In this document: piece by piece, positions 44,840 to 54,026 of the stretch
How positions within the stretch are numbered: position 1 is the stretch's first letter
How the letters are laid out: every line of letters begins with the position of its first letter
Origin: Vibrio splendidus
GTDB lineage: Bacteria; Pseudomonadota; Gammaproteobacteria; Enterobacterales; Vibrionaceae
DNA length: 64,000 nucleotides
Assembly: GCF_024347615.1 (NCBI RefSeq)
Contig: NZ_AP025509.1
Location: 744,001-808,000, forward strand
Direction: 5' to 3'
Program-made: the position numbers and the translations under genes
The notes under the pieces: model-generated
What the model saw: only the letters and a program-made list of their open reading frames with translations
Told to the model about the DNA's origin: nothing
Databases searched by the model: none

Positions 44840-46666
44840 TTAAGCTTGGTTTTCCGAAGCTTCTGGGTCGACGGTCTCTTTATCGACAGCTTCTTTATCA
44901 AGAATCGGCAGCACCTGCTTTACATAGTTACCCGGAGCCTTGCCAATCACAGGATGAAGCTCGGAACCTTGATTGAAAGGTTCTATTTTCTCGTCAGCTT
45001 CAAAGCCTTGTAACCATTGATCCCAGTGTGTCCACCATGAGCCTTCGTTGTGACTTGCGTTGTTTAGCCATTCGTCAGCAGAGTCGTCTAGGTTGTCGTT
45101 CAACCAGTAGCCGTATTTCTTTTTCTCTGGATGGTTAACAATGCCTGCAATGTGGCCAGACTCGCCCAGAACAAACGTTTTGTTGCCACCCGTGTTCAAT
45201 GCACCACGGTAAGTCCCTTGCCACAAAGCAATATGGTCTTCTTTGGCCGAGATAAAGTAGCTCGGAATTTTGATCTTATTCAAATCAATCCAAACACCGC
45301 CGACTTTCACGCCTTTGTCTTGAACCAGTTTGTTTTCAAGATAGAGCTCTCGCAGCAAGAAGTTATGGCATTTAGCCGCCACGTTAGTGCTATCACTGTT
45401 CCAGTACAATAGATCGAACTCCATCGGGCTGCTGCCTATGAGGTAGTTATCAATATAGTAGTTCCAGTATAAGCTGTTCTCTCGAAGCAAACTGAACGTC
45501 ACGCTCAACGAGCGACCATCCATGTAGCCTTTCGCGTTGTTCTGTTTCTCAATCGCGTCGATTATCGTTTCATTGATGTACGCCCCAACCTCACCAGGCT
45601 GAGAGAAATCTAGTAACGTGGTAAAGAAGCTCGCCGTTTTTATGCGTTTCTTCATACGCTTAGCTGCATAGTAAGCCACAGTAGAAGCGAGTACCGTACC
45701 GCCAATGCAATAGCCTGCCGCATTAATTTGCTCTTTACCGGTAATGTCTTCAATAGCGGTTACCGCCTTAACAACACCTTCCGTGACATAATCTCCGAAT
45801 TCTTGGTCTTTCTGTGCCTCACCCGGATTGCGCCAAGACATCATAAATACGCTATGCCCTTGTTCGAGCAACCAACGTACCATCGAGTTCTTTTCACGAA
45901 GGTCGAGAATGTAGTACTTATTGATGAAAGGCGGAACGATCAACAATGGTGTCGCATTAACTTGTGGTGTCTTTGGGTGGTACTGAATCAGCTCAAACAG
46001 CTCGTTTTGAAAGACAACATCACCTTCAGTATTGGCAACATCCACACCCAATCGGAATGCATTATTGTTGGTCATGCGGATCTTAAGGATGTCGGCACTC
46101 GCTTCCACGTCCGCTTGCAATTGTTCTAACCCATCAAGAAGGTTCTCGCCATTTCTCTCAAGAGTCAGTTTCATCAGCTCTGGATTGGTCGCGATAAAAT
46201 TGCTTGGGGACATTGCATTGATTGCCTGACGAGAAAAGAACGCGACACGCTCTTTGGTTTTCTCGTCAATGCCTTCAATCGAGTTGATGGTATCGATATA
46301 GCTTTTACTAAACAGCAAATAAGATTGCTTGATGAAGCTATAGAAAGGGTCGTTCTTCCATGCATCATCGATAAAACGCTTGTCACCACGATCTTCAGTG
46401 ATAACGCTTTCAGTGTTACCCATCAGTGCTGCGTTTTGCCAGATTTGTAGTTGCTGTTCCCACCATTGAGATTGCAGCTGAAGTAGAACGGCTGGTTGGT
46501 TTGCGGCTTGCTCAAAAATTTTCGATGCATCATCAAAATTCAATTCTTGCATCGCTTTATTTAAGGGAGATTGCGCGGCTTCCTTGTTTTGTTCAAAATT
46601 TTCCCACCATTGCTGGTTCGTTTGTTGAAGCTTAACAAGGTAGTCCGAAAAGAAGTGTTGAAACAT
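44840..46666 (-). CDS. phaC: Class I polyhydroxyalkanoate synthase PhaC
   Basis: The synthase has the lipase-like box AAGYCIGGTVLAST with the catalytic Cys, FTTLLDFSQPGEVG, an Asp in YFISAKEDHIALW and a His in VLGESGHIAGIVNHP, the class I catalytic triad. It polymerises 3-hydroxyacyl-CoA into polyester granules in the cytoplasm. The frame is open to 46714, but ATG 46666 has GGAG upstream and gives the family start MFQHFFSDYLVKLQQ (608 residues). Last gene of phaB-phaA-phasin-phaC on the minus strand. Confidence 0.95.
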   Translation of the reverse strand: MFQHFFSDYLVKLQQTNQQWWENFEQNKEAAQSPLNKAMQELNFDDASKIFEQAANQPAVLLQLQSQWWEQQLQIWQNAALMGNTESVITEDRGDKRFIDDAWKNDPFYSFIKQSYLLFSKSYIDTINSIEGIDEKTKERVAFFSRQAINAMSPSNFIATNPELMKLTLERNGENLLDGLEQLQADVEASADILKIRMTNNNAFRLGVDVANTEGDVVFQNELFELIQYHPKTPQVNATPLLIVPPFINKYYILDLREKNSMVRWLLEQGHSVFMMSWRNPGEAQKDQEFGDYVTEGVVKAVTAIEDITGKEQINAAGYCIGGTVLASTVAYYAAKRMKKRIKTASFFTTLLDFSQPGEVGAYINETIIDAIEKQNNAKGYMDGRSLSVTFSLLRENSLYWNYYIDNYLIGSSPMEFDLLYWNSDSTNVAAKCHNFLLRELYLENKLVQDKGVKVGGVWIDLNKIKIPSYFISAKEDHIALWQGTYRGALNTGGNKTFVLGESGHIAGIVNHPEKKKYGYWLNDNLDDSADEWLNNASHNEGSWWTHWDQWLQGFEADEKIEPFNQGSELHPVIGKAPGNYVKQVLPILDKEAVDKETVDPEASENQA

Positions 46667-46741
46667 AACATGACTCCAATAATCGGAAAATCGCCACCAA
46701 GCCGCACAGGCCAACCTGTACTAACTCGATGGCGACTAGTT

Positions 46742-47089
46742 TTATGCAGGTGTAACTGTTTTCAAGTTTTCAGTTGTTAGTGTTTCAACATCTTCTTTGA
46801 ACTCTTTTGCAGCAGCTTGCATTTTTGAGCTATCACTCATCATCTGTTGAGACAATTGAGTGAGTGCCGTTAGTTGCTGGCCATTAAAAGCGGTAAGACT
46901 ATTTACGTCTTTGATTTCACTTACTGCTTTCATTTGTGCAAGACCCATATCGGTATAAGTCTGCAAAGCATTCATTTGAAGTTCAGTCATTGTTTGAACG
47001 TTCTTTGCAACCAACTTATTGAATTTCAAGTACGGTTCGAACTGCTTTTCAGTTTGGTCTGTGATTGTTTTGAAAATATCCGTGTACAT
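46742..47089 (-). CDS. phaP: Phasin family granule protein
   Basis: A 115-residue helical protein with FKTITDQTEKQFEPYLKFNK and MTELQMNALQTYTDMGLAQM, the amphipathic pattern of the phasin_2 family. It coats polyhydroxyalkanoate granules and limits their size. ATG after AGGAG. It lies between phaA and phaC, which supports the assignment. Confidence 0.9.
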   Translation of the reverse strand: MYTDIFKTITDQTEKQFEPYLKFNKLVAKNVQTMTELQMNALQTYTDMGLAQMKAVSEIKDVNSLTAFNGQQLTALTQLSQQMMSDSSKMQAAAKEFKEDVETLTTENLKTVTPA

Positions 47090-47199
47090 AAGTAACTCCT
47101 GGTGAATACATAGTTAGTGAAGAAATAGCTTAATAAAGAAACAGTTAAAAAATAAATAGCTTAAAAAACCAATTTGCCTCGCCTACGGCACGTCGAGTT

Positions 47200-48411
47200 C
47201 TAACCCTCAATACCTTTAAGTAAAACAGCGGTTCCCATTCCCCCGCCCACACAAAGCGAAGCAACACCATAATTGGTATGCTGCTCGATCATTTCGTGGA
47301 TGAGTGAAACAATAATTCGGTTACCTGATGCCCCTAGAGGGTGACCAAGTGCGATAGCACCACCGTTGACATTAACTTTAGATTTGAACGCTTCAAGCGG
47401 CAGAACATGTTGTTCAGACAACTGGTACATTACGCCTAACGCCTGTGCAGCGAAGGCTTCATTCAACTCAAACAACTCGACTTCTTCTAAAGTTAAGTCC
47501 GCTTTGTCTAACGCTTTAGATACCGCTTCTACTGGGCCTAACCCCATGATTTTGGGATCTAAACCAGATTGCGCGTAGCTGCTCAGCTCTACCAGTGGTG
47601 TCAGGCCGTATTTCACGACCGCAGATTCAGACGCTAAGATGATGGCACTTGCGCCATCATTGATGCCTGACGCATTACCAGCGGTGACCGTTCCTTCTCG
47701 GTCGAAAGCTGGACGAAGCTTTTGTAGAGCTTCGAATGTCGCGTCTGACTTCGGATACTCATCGGTATCAAAAGTGACGGTTTGTCTGCGCTGCTTAACT
47801 TCTACAGGCACGATTTGCTCATTGAATTTGCCCGCTTCGATAGCGGCTACCGCCTTCTGCTGGCTTTCTAACGCGTAGTTATCTTGTGCGAGACGCGAAA
47901 TATTCAAAGCGTTGGCGATGTTTTCAGCCGTCATGCCCATGTGATAATGATTGAACGCATCTGTTAATCCATCTCCAACCAGCAAGTCTTTCATAGAGAT
48001 GTCACCCATCTTGTGCCCGTTGCGAATACTCGGTGGCACAACAAAAGGGATTTGAGACATCACCTCAACACCCGCCGCAATAACGACTTCAGCGTCTTGT
48101 GCTTTGATGTGCGCCGCTGCGTCCATCACCGACTTCATGCCGCTGCCGCAAATCATGTTCACACCGTATGCAGGTGTTTCCTCAGGTAACCCTGCATAGA
48201 TGGAAGCCTGCCGTGCAACCCCCATACCTTGACCTGCCGAAATCACATTACCAACGATCACTTCATCAATCGCATCCAACGAAAGATCTACGGACTCCAA
48301 CGCGCCTTTGATCGCAACGCCAGCCAACTCGCCCGCAGATACGTTTTTTAGCGACCCGGTGAATGCTCCAATAGGAGTACGCTTAGCCGCAACAATAAAT
48401 ACTTTTTCCAT
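47200..48411 (-). CDS. phaA: Acetyl-CoA acetyltransferase (beta-ketothiolase) PhaA
   Basis: The 403-residue thiolase has the nucleophilic Cys block NMICGSGMKSVMDAA, the His block GGAIALGHPLGASGNRI and the second Cys block SLCVGGGMGTAVLL. It condenses two acetyl-CoA into acetoacetyl-CoA, the first step toward polyhydroxybutyrate. It is 26 bases after phaB in one unit, so the synthetic direction is its likely main role. Confidence 0.94.
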   Translation of the reverse strand: MEKVFIVAAKRTPIGAFTGSLKNVSAGELAGVAIKGALESVDLSLDAIDEVIVGNVISAGQGMGVARQASIYAGLPEETPAYGVNMICGSGMKSVMDAAAHIKAQDAEVVIAAGVEVMSQIPFVVPPSIRNGHKMGDISMKDLLVGDGLTDAFNHYHMGMTAENIANALNISRLAQDNYALESQQKAVAAIEAGKFNEQIVPVEVKQRRQTVTFDTDEYPKSDATFEALQKLRPAFDREGTVTAGNASGINDGASAIILASESAVVKYGLTPLVELSSYAQSGLDPKIMGLGPVEAVSKALDKADLTLEEVELFELNEAFAAQALGVMYQLSEQHVLPLEAFKSKVNVNGGAIALGHPLGASGNRIIVSLIHEMIEQHTNYGVASLCVGGGMGTAVLLKGIEG

Positions 48412-48437
48412 TATTCCATTCCCTTCAGTTTCGCCGA

Positions 48438-49178
48438 TTAGTGCATGTACAAGCCGCCATTAACAGACAGTGTTTCGCCTGTAATGTACGCGCCAGATTC
48501 ACTTGCTAAAAAGCCCACTGCGTCTGCAATTTCTACAGGTGTCGCTAAACGTTTCATTGGAATTTGGTTTTTAATTGAATCAAGTACTTCAGGCTTCATT
48601 TGCTCAACCATAGGGGTGCCGGTGTAGCCAGGGGCAACCACGTTTACCGTCACGCCGCTTCTAGCCCCCTCTGCTGCCAAGGCTTTAGAGAAACCAATCA
48701 TTCCAGCTTTTGCTGCCGAGTAGTTAGTTTGTCCAAACTGACCTTTTAGGCCATTGACGGAAGAGATGTTGATGACTCGGCAGTTACCCTTTTCGCACAT
48801 AGGTGCAAACAGAGGCTGTGTCACGTTGAAAAGGCTGTTGAGGTTAGTCTCAATCACCTCTTTCCACGCTTCGGCATCCATCTTTTTAAAAACGCTATCA
48901 CGTGTAATACCGGCGTTATTGACCAGCACATCCACCGTGCCTTCTTCTTCTAACAACTTGCTTAAGCTCAGCGCGCATTCCGCAGTATTGGTAACATCTA
49001 ATTCAAACAATCTCACTTGATCTTCAGTGAATTGTTTCTCGTTAAACCAATCCAGTGCACATTGGTAATTTCCAGTAAAATAAGTCGCGATAACACGATA
49101 ACCGTCTGCAACTAATTTAGAGGAAATTGCTGAGCCGATACCGCCTTTTGACCCTGTAATTAAAGCAAGCTTTTTCAT
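48438..49178 (-). CDS. phaB: Acetoacetyl-CoA reductase PhaB
   Basis: A short-chain dehydrogenase with the NADP-binding TGSKGGIGSAISSK motif, NNAGITRDSVFKKM, the Ser of NISSVNG, the YSAAKAG active site (Tyr-x-x-x-Lys) and a terminal TGETLSVNGGLYM. It reduces acetoacetyl-CoA to 3-hydroxybutyryl-CoA. A GTG/ATG start at 49190 is possible, but AAGGG is too near it; ATG 49178 (MKKLALITG, 246 residues) is preferred. First gene of the polyester operon. Confidence 0.93.
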   Translation of the reverse strand: MKKLALITGSKGGIGSAISSKLVADGYRVIATYFTGNYQCALDWFNEKQFTEDQVRLFELDVTNTAECALSLSKLLEEEGTVDVLVNNAGITRDSVFKKMDAEAWKEVIETNLNSLFNVTQPLFAPMCEKGNCRVINISSVNGLKGQFGQTNYSAAKAGMIGFSKALAAEGARSGVTVNVVAPGYTGTPMVEQMKPEVLDSIKNQIPMKRLATPVEIADAVGFLASESGAYITGETLSVNGGLYMH

Positions 49179-49708
49179 TAATGGTTCCATCCCTTACAAG
49201 CAATTAAATAACAATGATGTTAATAAGATAATGTCTTAGTTGATAATTAAAATTTACGTTTTGCTTTAATTAAACCCTACAACTCAAAATCAAAAATTAT
49301 TATTACAAATAAAAAACATTTTCGTATTATGATTAAAAACTAGACTTCCATCCCAAAACCAATGAAATGTTACATGGATGTAAAGCGACATAATACTTTG
49401 ATTTTAATAAGGTTTATTTAATTTCACTTTTATCACCAAGCAGGTAAGTCTTTGTTAATACGAGACAAACCTATATCTCTCAGCTTGTTTCAAGAAGAAT
49501 GCAATGTGGAAATTTGAAATGATTGATCATGAGAATAATAACGAAACTCTAATTAGCCATTAATAAATGGTTCCTTATCATTCTATATAAACCTCAATAT
49601 AATTAGCGTTCTGGATTGGAAAGCTGAACATTATGAATAGATAAAAAAAGCCCACTCAATCTATGAGTGGGCTTAAGTAAACATTATTAACAAATAGGGC
49701 GTTGGATT
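49179..49708. other. AT-rich intergenic region: phaB promoter and downstream terminator
   Basis: No gene was found in 530 bases. The left part should contain the phaB promoter; the AT-rich stretch about 49240-49340 has many candidate -10 words and none stands out. The right part holds the terminator at 49643-49675. Confidence 0.4.
49643..49675 (-). terminator. Terminator after the SH3-like gene
   Basis: AAGCCCACTCA pairs with TGAGTGGGCTT; on the minus strand a run of seven T follows. It lies just after the leftward SH3-like gene. Confidence 0.85.
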
Positions 49709-50377
49709 CTACTTCGTAAATATTTCATTTGTATTTACATCTAAATAAATTTTATTTTCAAGCGATAGTCCGCCGCAATAAATAAAATAGACATCTCGGT
49801 CACTGTACTTCACCGATTTCACCCAACCACCTAACTCCTCGAAATCACTTGGGTCACATTCGCCATCAGAGATCAGTTCTGCCACCGTATTGCGGAACTT
49901 CTCTTTATGGATCTTAAGATCGTCGGATTTAACCAAATATGAATCCAATATCTCTATGCTTTCTTTCTCGGAAATAATCACTTCATCATTAGATAGGCCA
50001 GACATCGAAACCCATTCGGCTGTCTGTGGCCCGCCTTCTTTTAGAACGATGTAATCTGAGATACGAGCCCATTCGCCTTGTTTCTCTAACACTTCGACCT
50101 TTTCACCTTTATAGAGGTAATCTGTTATCAACCCATCAATTTCAGGCTGCTCTACCACTTCGAGCTTTCTATCCAAAACGTAAAATTCGGTCTGTTCTGG
50201 TTCAGGCTGAAGATCCATGATAGGTGCGAGGTCAGAATCTGACTGCTGAGCAACTTCTGCAGCTGGCTCTTCCATTTTCTCTGGTGGAATTGGGTCTTTA
50301 TTCATGACCAAGAAGTAATACGCCGCTCCTCCGCCCAATATTAACAACACAAGTAAAGCGATCAGCGCTTTTTTCAT
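49709..50377 (-). CDS. Membrane-anchored protein with SH3-like domain
   Basis: A 222-residue protein with one N-terminal helix (ALIALLVLLILGGGAAYYFL), a Pro/Glu-rich linker, then a bacterial SH3-like segment (YVLDRKLEVVEQPEIDGLIT, YLYKGEKVEVLEKQGEWARI, WVSMSGLS). The C-terminal 80 residues (ESIEILDSYLVKSDDLKIHK onward) match nothing I know and contain two Cys. Such proteins are often cell-wall sensing or hydrolase helpers; the function is not proven. ATG 50377 has GGTGG five bases before it. It is divergent from the next gene. Confidence 0.7.
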   Translation of the reverse strand: MKKALIALLVLLILGGGAAYYFLVMNKDPIPPEKMEEPAAEVAQQSDSDLAPIMDLQPEPEQTEFYVLDRKLEVVEQPEIDGLITDYLYKGEKVEVLEKQGEWARISDYIVLKEGGPQTAEWVSMSGLSNDEVIISEKESIEILDSYLVKSDDLKIHKEKFRNTVAELISDGECDPSDFEELGGWVKSVKYSDRDVYFIYCGGLSLENKIYLDVNTNEIFTK

Positions 50378-50482
50378 CAAATCCACCAGCTCTTCCGTTT
50401 TAGGTATCTTTCAAGTGTACATCAACTCATGCTGCTGCTCATCTATACTCTCTATAGAGAACGCAGTAAGTAGAGGAAAGTC

Positions 50483-51058
50483 ATGAGTTTTTGGGTGAAG
50501 GTTATCATTGTGAGTGTACCTTTGAGTGCTAATGTCGCGCTAGCAAACCATTGTGACCGTGAAAACTGGCAAGTACTGTTGGACCGCCAACTATCATTTG
50601 AAGGGCGGTACAACCAATACACTAAAGAATTCAACCAAGTTCTCTCAACCTATGAATCACAAACGCTGTTATCCAAACATTTCACCAAAAAGCAGATAAT
50701 TGAACTTTGGGCAAAGTACGAACAAAGATTTAATGTACAGCTCAATAGTCATATGAATACTGCTTACGATGTCTCTGAGGTTCTATTAAAACAGGCATAC
50801 GTTGTGTCTACCGAGCTAGATGGGGCGGAGTCTCTAACGCATTCTTGGCAAGCCGTCGCTAAACATTGCACCAACGCAAAACTACCGCGACAGACAGAAA
50901 GTGCGCAGGTGCATGTACAAAGCTCACAATCACTCTCGCAAGATCTCCATACACTCAGTGAAAAGTTCCGTCAGCTGTCTTCAAAATACCGCAAAGAAGC
51001 CACGATGATTGACGAAGCACGCCACACAAACCAACCGACAAACGATGGTCCAAACTGA
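50483..51058 (+). CDS. Uncharacterised exported protein, 191 residues
   Basis: Signal-peptide-like start (KVIIVSVPLSANVALANHCD), then a helical, charged protein (YNQYTKEFNQVLSTYESQTL, later LHTLSEKFRQLSSKYRKEAT) with two cysteines near residues 24 and 128. No family is recognised. ATG after AGAGG. Divergent from the SH3-like gene, which may mark a shared periplasmic role, though this is weak. Confidence 0.6.
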   Translation: MSFWVKVIIVSVPLSANVALANHCDRENWQVLLDRQLSFEGRYNQYTKEFNQVLSTYESQTLLSKHFTKKQIIELWAKYEQRFNVQLNSHMNTAYDVSEVLLKQAYVVSTELDGAESLTHSWQAVAKHCTNAKLPRQTESAQVHVQSSQSLSQDLHTLSEKFRQLSSKYRKEATMIDEARHTNQPTNDGPN

Positions 51059-51327
51059 AAGCATTACTAGGTTTCATCGCTTTATCGACTGGATTTTTCC
51101 GACAAATATGCTTCCCTCAAGCCAAAATAGTCAGATAACTCGTTAATCAAAGCTTTATCAATAAGTTGTAAAACTAATGTGCTAACTATCAACAATAAAG
51201 TTCAATTTCCGACCAATGCAAGCGAGTATGTGAGATATTCATCACAAAATAGATTTACAAACGCCAAGAAATTGTTATCATGATTATTCATATAACTTAA
51301 TAACAAGAAACATTTTGGCTAGGTAAT

Positions 51328-51570
51328 ATGCAAAAAACTATGGCTTTCAACTGCTTGAGTAACACGGAATGGACTGCGGAGATAAGAGGTAAACTTTTAT
51401 CTGTAGCTAAACACATGGAAGAGTTCGGTTCAGTAAGTGAGCTAGAGCTATGTAAGATATTTGGAGAGACAATTTGGAATGACGGTGTGGATTATCATTC
51501 ACATGCTTTCTCATTCAGAATTAACGCTCAAACTGGGGATTGTTCAATCTCTAACTTTAAGTATCACTAA
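51328..51570 (+). CDS. Uncharacterised 80-residue protein
   Basis: A short soluble protein with two cysteines (residues 9 and 42) plus one near 72, pattern SNTEWTAEIRGKLLSVAKHM. I do not recognise it. AGG sits five bases before the ATG, a -10-like TATAAC lies about 40 bases upstream, and a strong terminator follows, so it looks like a real single-gene unit. Confidence 0.55.
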   Translation: MQKTMAFNCLSNTEWTAEIRGKLLSVAKHMEEFGSVSELELCKIFGETIWNDGVDYHSHAFSFRINAQTGDCSISNFKYH

Positions 51571-51589
51571 GTTTTGCACCTATCATATG

Positions 51590-51621
51590 CGGAGTGCCTT
51601 TCACGAGGCGCTCCGTTTTTT
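51590..51621 (+). terminator. Terminator after the 80-residue gene
   Basis: CGGAGTGCCT pairs with AGGCGCTCCG (one G-T pair), followed by six T. Confidence 0.85.
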
Positions 51622-51737
51622 ATTTCTGCGCATCTGGTATTTGACGACAGTCTTTAAGAACAGCGGCACCCTAGTTTAACAACGAAAGTCATTTCGTTTT
51701 CAGCTCATTTCACCCAAAGACGTATCCCTACTACTGT

Positions 51738-52196
51738 TCAGTCAGTGTAAACCGGAAGTGGCGCATTGCCTTTCACTTGCCTAATCGCAAGGTGAGTATG
51801 TATATCTTTTACGTTAGAGAGACGCTGTAGCTTTCTTGTAAATGCTTCATAAGCCATAAGATTTGGACTGACAACTTCTAAAAGATAGTCATAAGCTCCG
51901 GATACAACGTGGCAGCTGATGACCTCTTCCATCTCGACAATTGCACTTTCAAATTTATCGATCGACACTTCTTGGTGGTTGTTTAAGCTCACCTCAACAA
52001 ACACACTCATTGCGATGCCGACCTGTTCTCGTGACAGGCTCACACGATAGCCATCAATAATCCCTTTTTCTTCCAGTCTTTTGATGCGCCTCGCGCACGG
52101 TGAAGCCGATAAGCCAACCTCATCAGCTAACTCAGCCGTGGTTAGCCTGCCGTCTTTCTGAAGCAACTCAAGAAGATGTCTATCAATCCTATCCAT
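51738..52196 (-). CDS. Lrp/AsnC-family transcriptional regulator
   Basis: A 152-residue protein with an N-terminal helix-turn-helix (DRIDRHLLELLQKDGRLTTA, ELADEVGLSASPCARRIKRL) and a C-terminal RAM domain (VISCHVVSGAYDYLLEVVSP). Lrp-type proteins sense amino acids and form octamers. It is divergent from the EamA exporter gene, a common pairing in which the regulator controls export of an amino acid or metabolite. Confidence 0.9.
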   Translation of the reverse strand: MDRIDRHLLELLQKDGRLTTAELADEVGLSASPCARRIKRLEEKGIIDGYRVSLSREQVGIAMSVFVEVSLNNHQEVSIDKFESAIVEMEEVISCHVVSGAYDYLLEVVSPNLMAYEAFTRKLQRLSNVKDIHTHLAIRQVKGNAPLPVYTD

Positions 52197-52345
52197 AGCA
52201 AATACCGATCATTGGTTAAATTCGTTAACAATAGGGGAAATATTAGCAGAAATCATCAACCATGACTCAAGTTCGAACAAAACTTGCCAACTTGTGGCAC
52301 ACCAAGTACCCCATAATGAGTCATCATCCACTTTCCTTGTTTATT

Positions 52346-53275
52346 ATGAAGCTTGGCTACCTATCTATTATTGTCACTCTGCTCATCTGGGCGAGCTTTT
52401 TCCTTTCTCTTAAAGGCGGCGCAAATTCAGACTTAACACCTGCAGACATCGCACTGACTCGATTCCTCATACCTGCATTGGTGCTATTGCCTTTGATGTG
52501 GAAAGCACGCAGCACGATCGCTGCTGTCCCTAATCGATACTTGGTCGGTATGTTTGTGGGGTGTGGGTTGCCTTATTTACTCGTTGCAGGGACAGCCATG
52601 CAGTTTGTTCCCGTATCACACGGGAGTGCTTTGGTTCCGGGAACGCTTCCTCTGTTCGTAACAGGAATCGCGGTACTCTTTTTTAAACAACCGCTTAGCG
52701 GACACCGTGTCGTTGGTTTAGGTCTTGTTTTACTCGGGATATTGTTGTTTCTAGGAAATAGCTTAAGCAGCTTCAACTTTGAATACACCAAAGGTCACTT
52801 GTTGTTTTTGTGTGGCAGCTTAATGTGGGCGACTTTTACCATCTCAGCACGTGTTGCCAATCTTAATGCGCTTGTGAGTGCGGGTTTCATTTCATTTTGT
52901 TCCACTTTGCTGTTGCTGGTCCTTATCCTAACAGGAACCCTCCCTAGCCATTTAATGAGTACACCAATTGCTCAGTGGCCAGTCACAGAGCTTGCCGTAC
53001 ATTCAGCGGTGCAAGGCGTCGGCGCAGGCCTAATAGCGGCATTCACTTATCTCTATGCTGTTAATACACTAGGAGCAGAGCGATCAGCCGCCTTTGGCAG
53101 TGCAACACCCGCCGTTGCAACGTTGTTGGCGATCCCACTGTTTAACGAGATTCCAGATACGATGACTTGGTTAGCGCTTGCTTCAATTTGTATTGGCAGC
53201 TTGGTCGCGAGCAACATTTTCATGAGAAACGATCAGTCTATGCAATATCAACCGCCAAGCCATAGCAAAGCCTGA
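52346..53275 (+). CDS. EamA-family (DMT superfamily) membrane transporter
   Basis: About ten hydrophobic segments arranged as two EamA repeats, with VTLLIWASFFLSLKGG, ADIALTRFLIPALVLLPLMW in the first repeat and LGAERSAAFGSATPAVATLL in the second. Family members export amino acids or nucleotide-sugar-like metabolites. The frame is open to an ATG at 52262; ATG 52346 gives the family-typical start and leaves a 149-base promoter region to the divergent Lrp gene. Neither start has a clear ribosome-binding site, so the start is uncertain. Confidence 0.8.
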   Translation: MKLGYLSIIVTLLIWASFFLSLKGGANSDLTPADIALTRFLIPALVLLPLMWKARSTIAAVPNRYLVGMFVGCGLPYLLVAGTAMQFVPVSHGSALVPGTLPLFVTGIAVLFFKQPLSGHRVVGLGLVLLGILLFLGNSLSSFNFEYTKGHLLFLCGSLMWATFTISARVANLNALVSAGFISFCSTLLLLVLILTGTLPSHLMSTPIAQWPVTELAVHSAVQGVGAGLIAAFTYLYAVNTLGAERSAAFGSATPAVATLLAIPLFNEIPDTMTWLALASICIGSLVASNIFMRNDQSMQYQPPSHSKA

Positions 53276-53335
53276 TACTGCGTTCAAACCTAAATACAGT
53301 TCCCCTAAACATCAATTTTAGGGCTTGTAGTGAAT

Positions 53336-53363
53336 AGATAAGCCTACAAACGTAGGCTTATCT
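53336..53363 (+). terminator. Terminator of the EamA gene
   Basis: AGATAAGCCTAC pairs perfectly with GTAGGCTTATCT around AAAC. No strong U run follows. Confidence 0.65.
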
Positions 53364-53433
53364 AAAATCTGCTTTTTCTGAACTCGCTTCTCCATTAAAC
53401 TGTCCGACCTTTTTGCAGATCCAAGAGAACACC

Positions 53434-53898
53434 ATGCAACGCGATTACACTTTAACTTGCTTAAACAACATGCCTCGTGAAGAACTAGAAGAATTTAGTT
53501 TAAGAATGATTCATCGCCTTGTCCCTGAAGATGCAATGACGGAACTGTTTACGTTCGAACAGGAAGAAGTGACCAATGAAGAGCGTATGCAATCAGCGAA
53601 GTTTGATGCGATGTTGCGAATGACAGCAATCGCGCTGAGTGAAATGAATCTTGCGTTTAGTGAGTCGGATAACTCACAACAAAACATCGAGCGCATGACT
53701 CGACTATTGCTTTGGCACTTCTATGCAATGTCGTTCAACCTTGAGCAAGCGATCAGCCTTGAAACTCACTGTGACAAAGTCGAGAAGATTTTGTCGAAAG
53801 CACCGACAGAAGCATTTGGTTGGGTAAAAGAGCTCACAGAGTTGCTGCACTTCTATGCTGAACTAAATGAAGGCGATGAAGCCCAAAAAGACGCATAA
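53434..53898 (+). CDS. Uncharacterised 154-residue helical protein
   Basis: No family recognised. It starts MQRDYTLTCLNNMPREELEE and is predicted mostly helical and acidic (ELFTFEQEEVTNEERM), without signal or membrane segment. The frame opens at a TTG at 53413, but AAGAGA before ATG 53434 makes that the better start. It stands alone, convergent with the sensor kinase gene. Confidence 0.6.
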   Translation: MQRDYTLTCLNNMPREELEEFSLRMIHRLVPEDAMTELFTFEQEEVTNEERMQSAKFDAMLRMTAIALSEMNLAFSESDNSQQNIERMTRLLLWHFYAMSFNLEQAISLETHCDKVEKILSKAPTEAFGWVKELTELLHFYAELNEGDEAQKDA

Positions 53899-53925
53899 AG
53901 TCCCTTCAACTTAAAAGCTGCTCAA

Positions 53926-53955
53926 CGAGTTGTTCGTTACTCAAGGAACAACTCG
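53926..53955. terminator. Perfect hairpin between convergent genes
   Basis: CGAGTTGTTC pairs with GAACAACTCG around a ten-base loop, 28 bases after the preceding stop codon. No U tract, so its role as a terminator is uncertain. Confidence 0.4.
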
Positions 53956-54026
53956 ACTATCCCCTAGAATAGCGGCAAGTAGAACGATATCGAAAGAAAA
54001 TAGAACTAAAGCGAAGGCAGTCAGGG

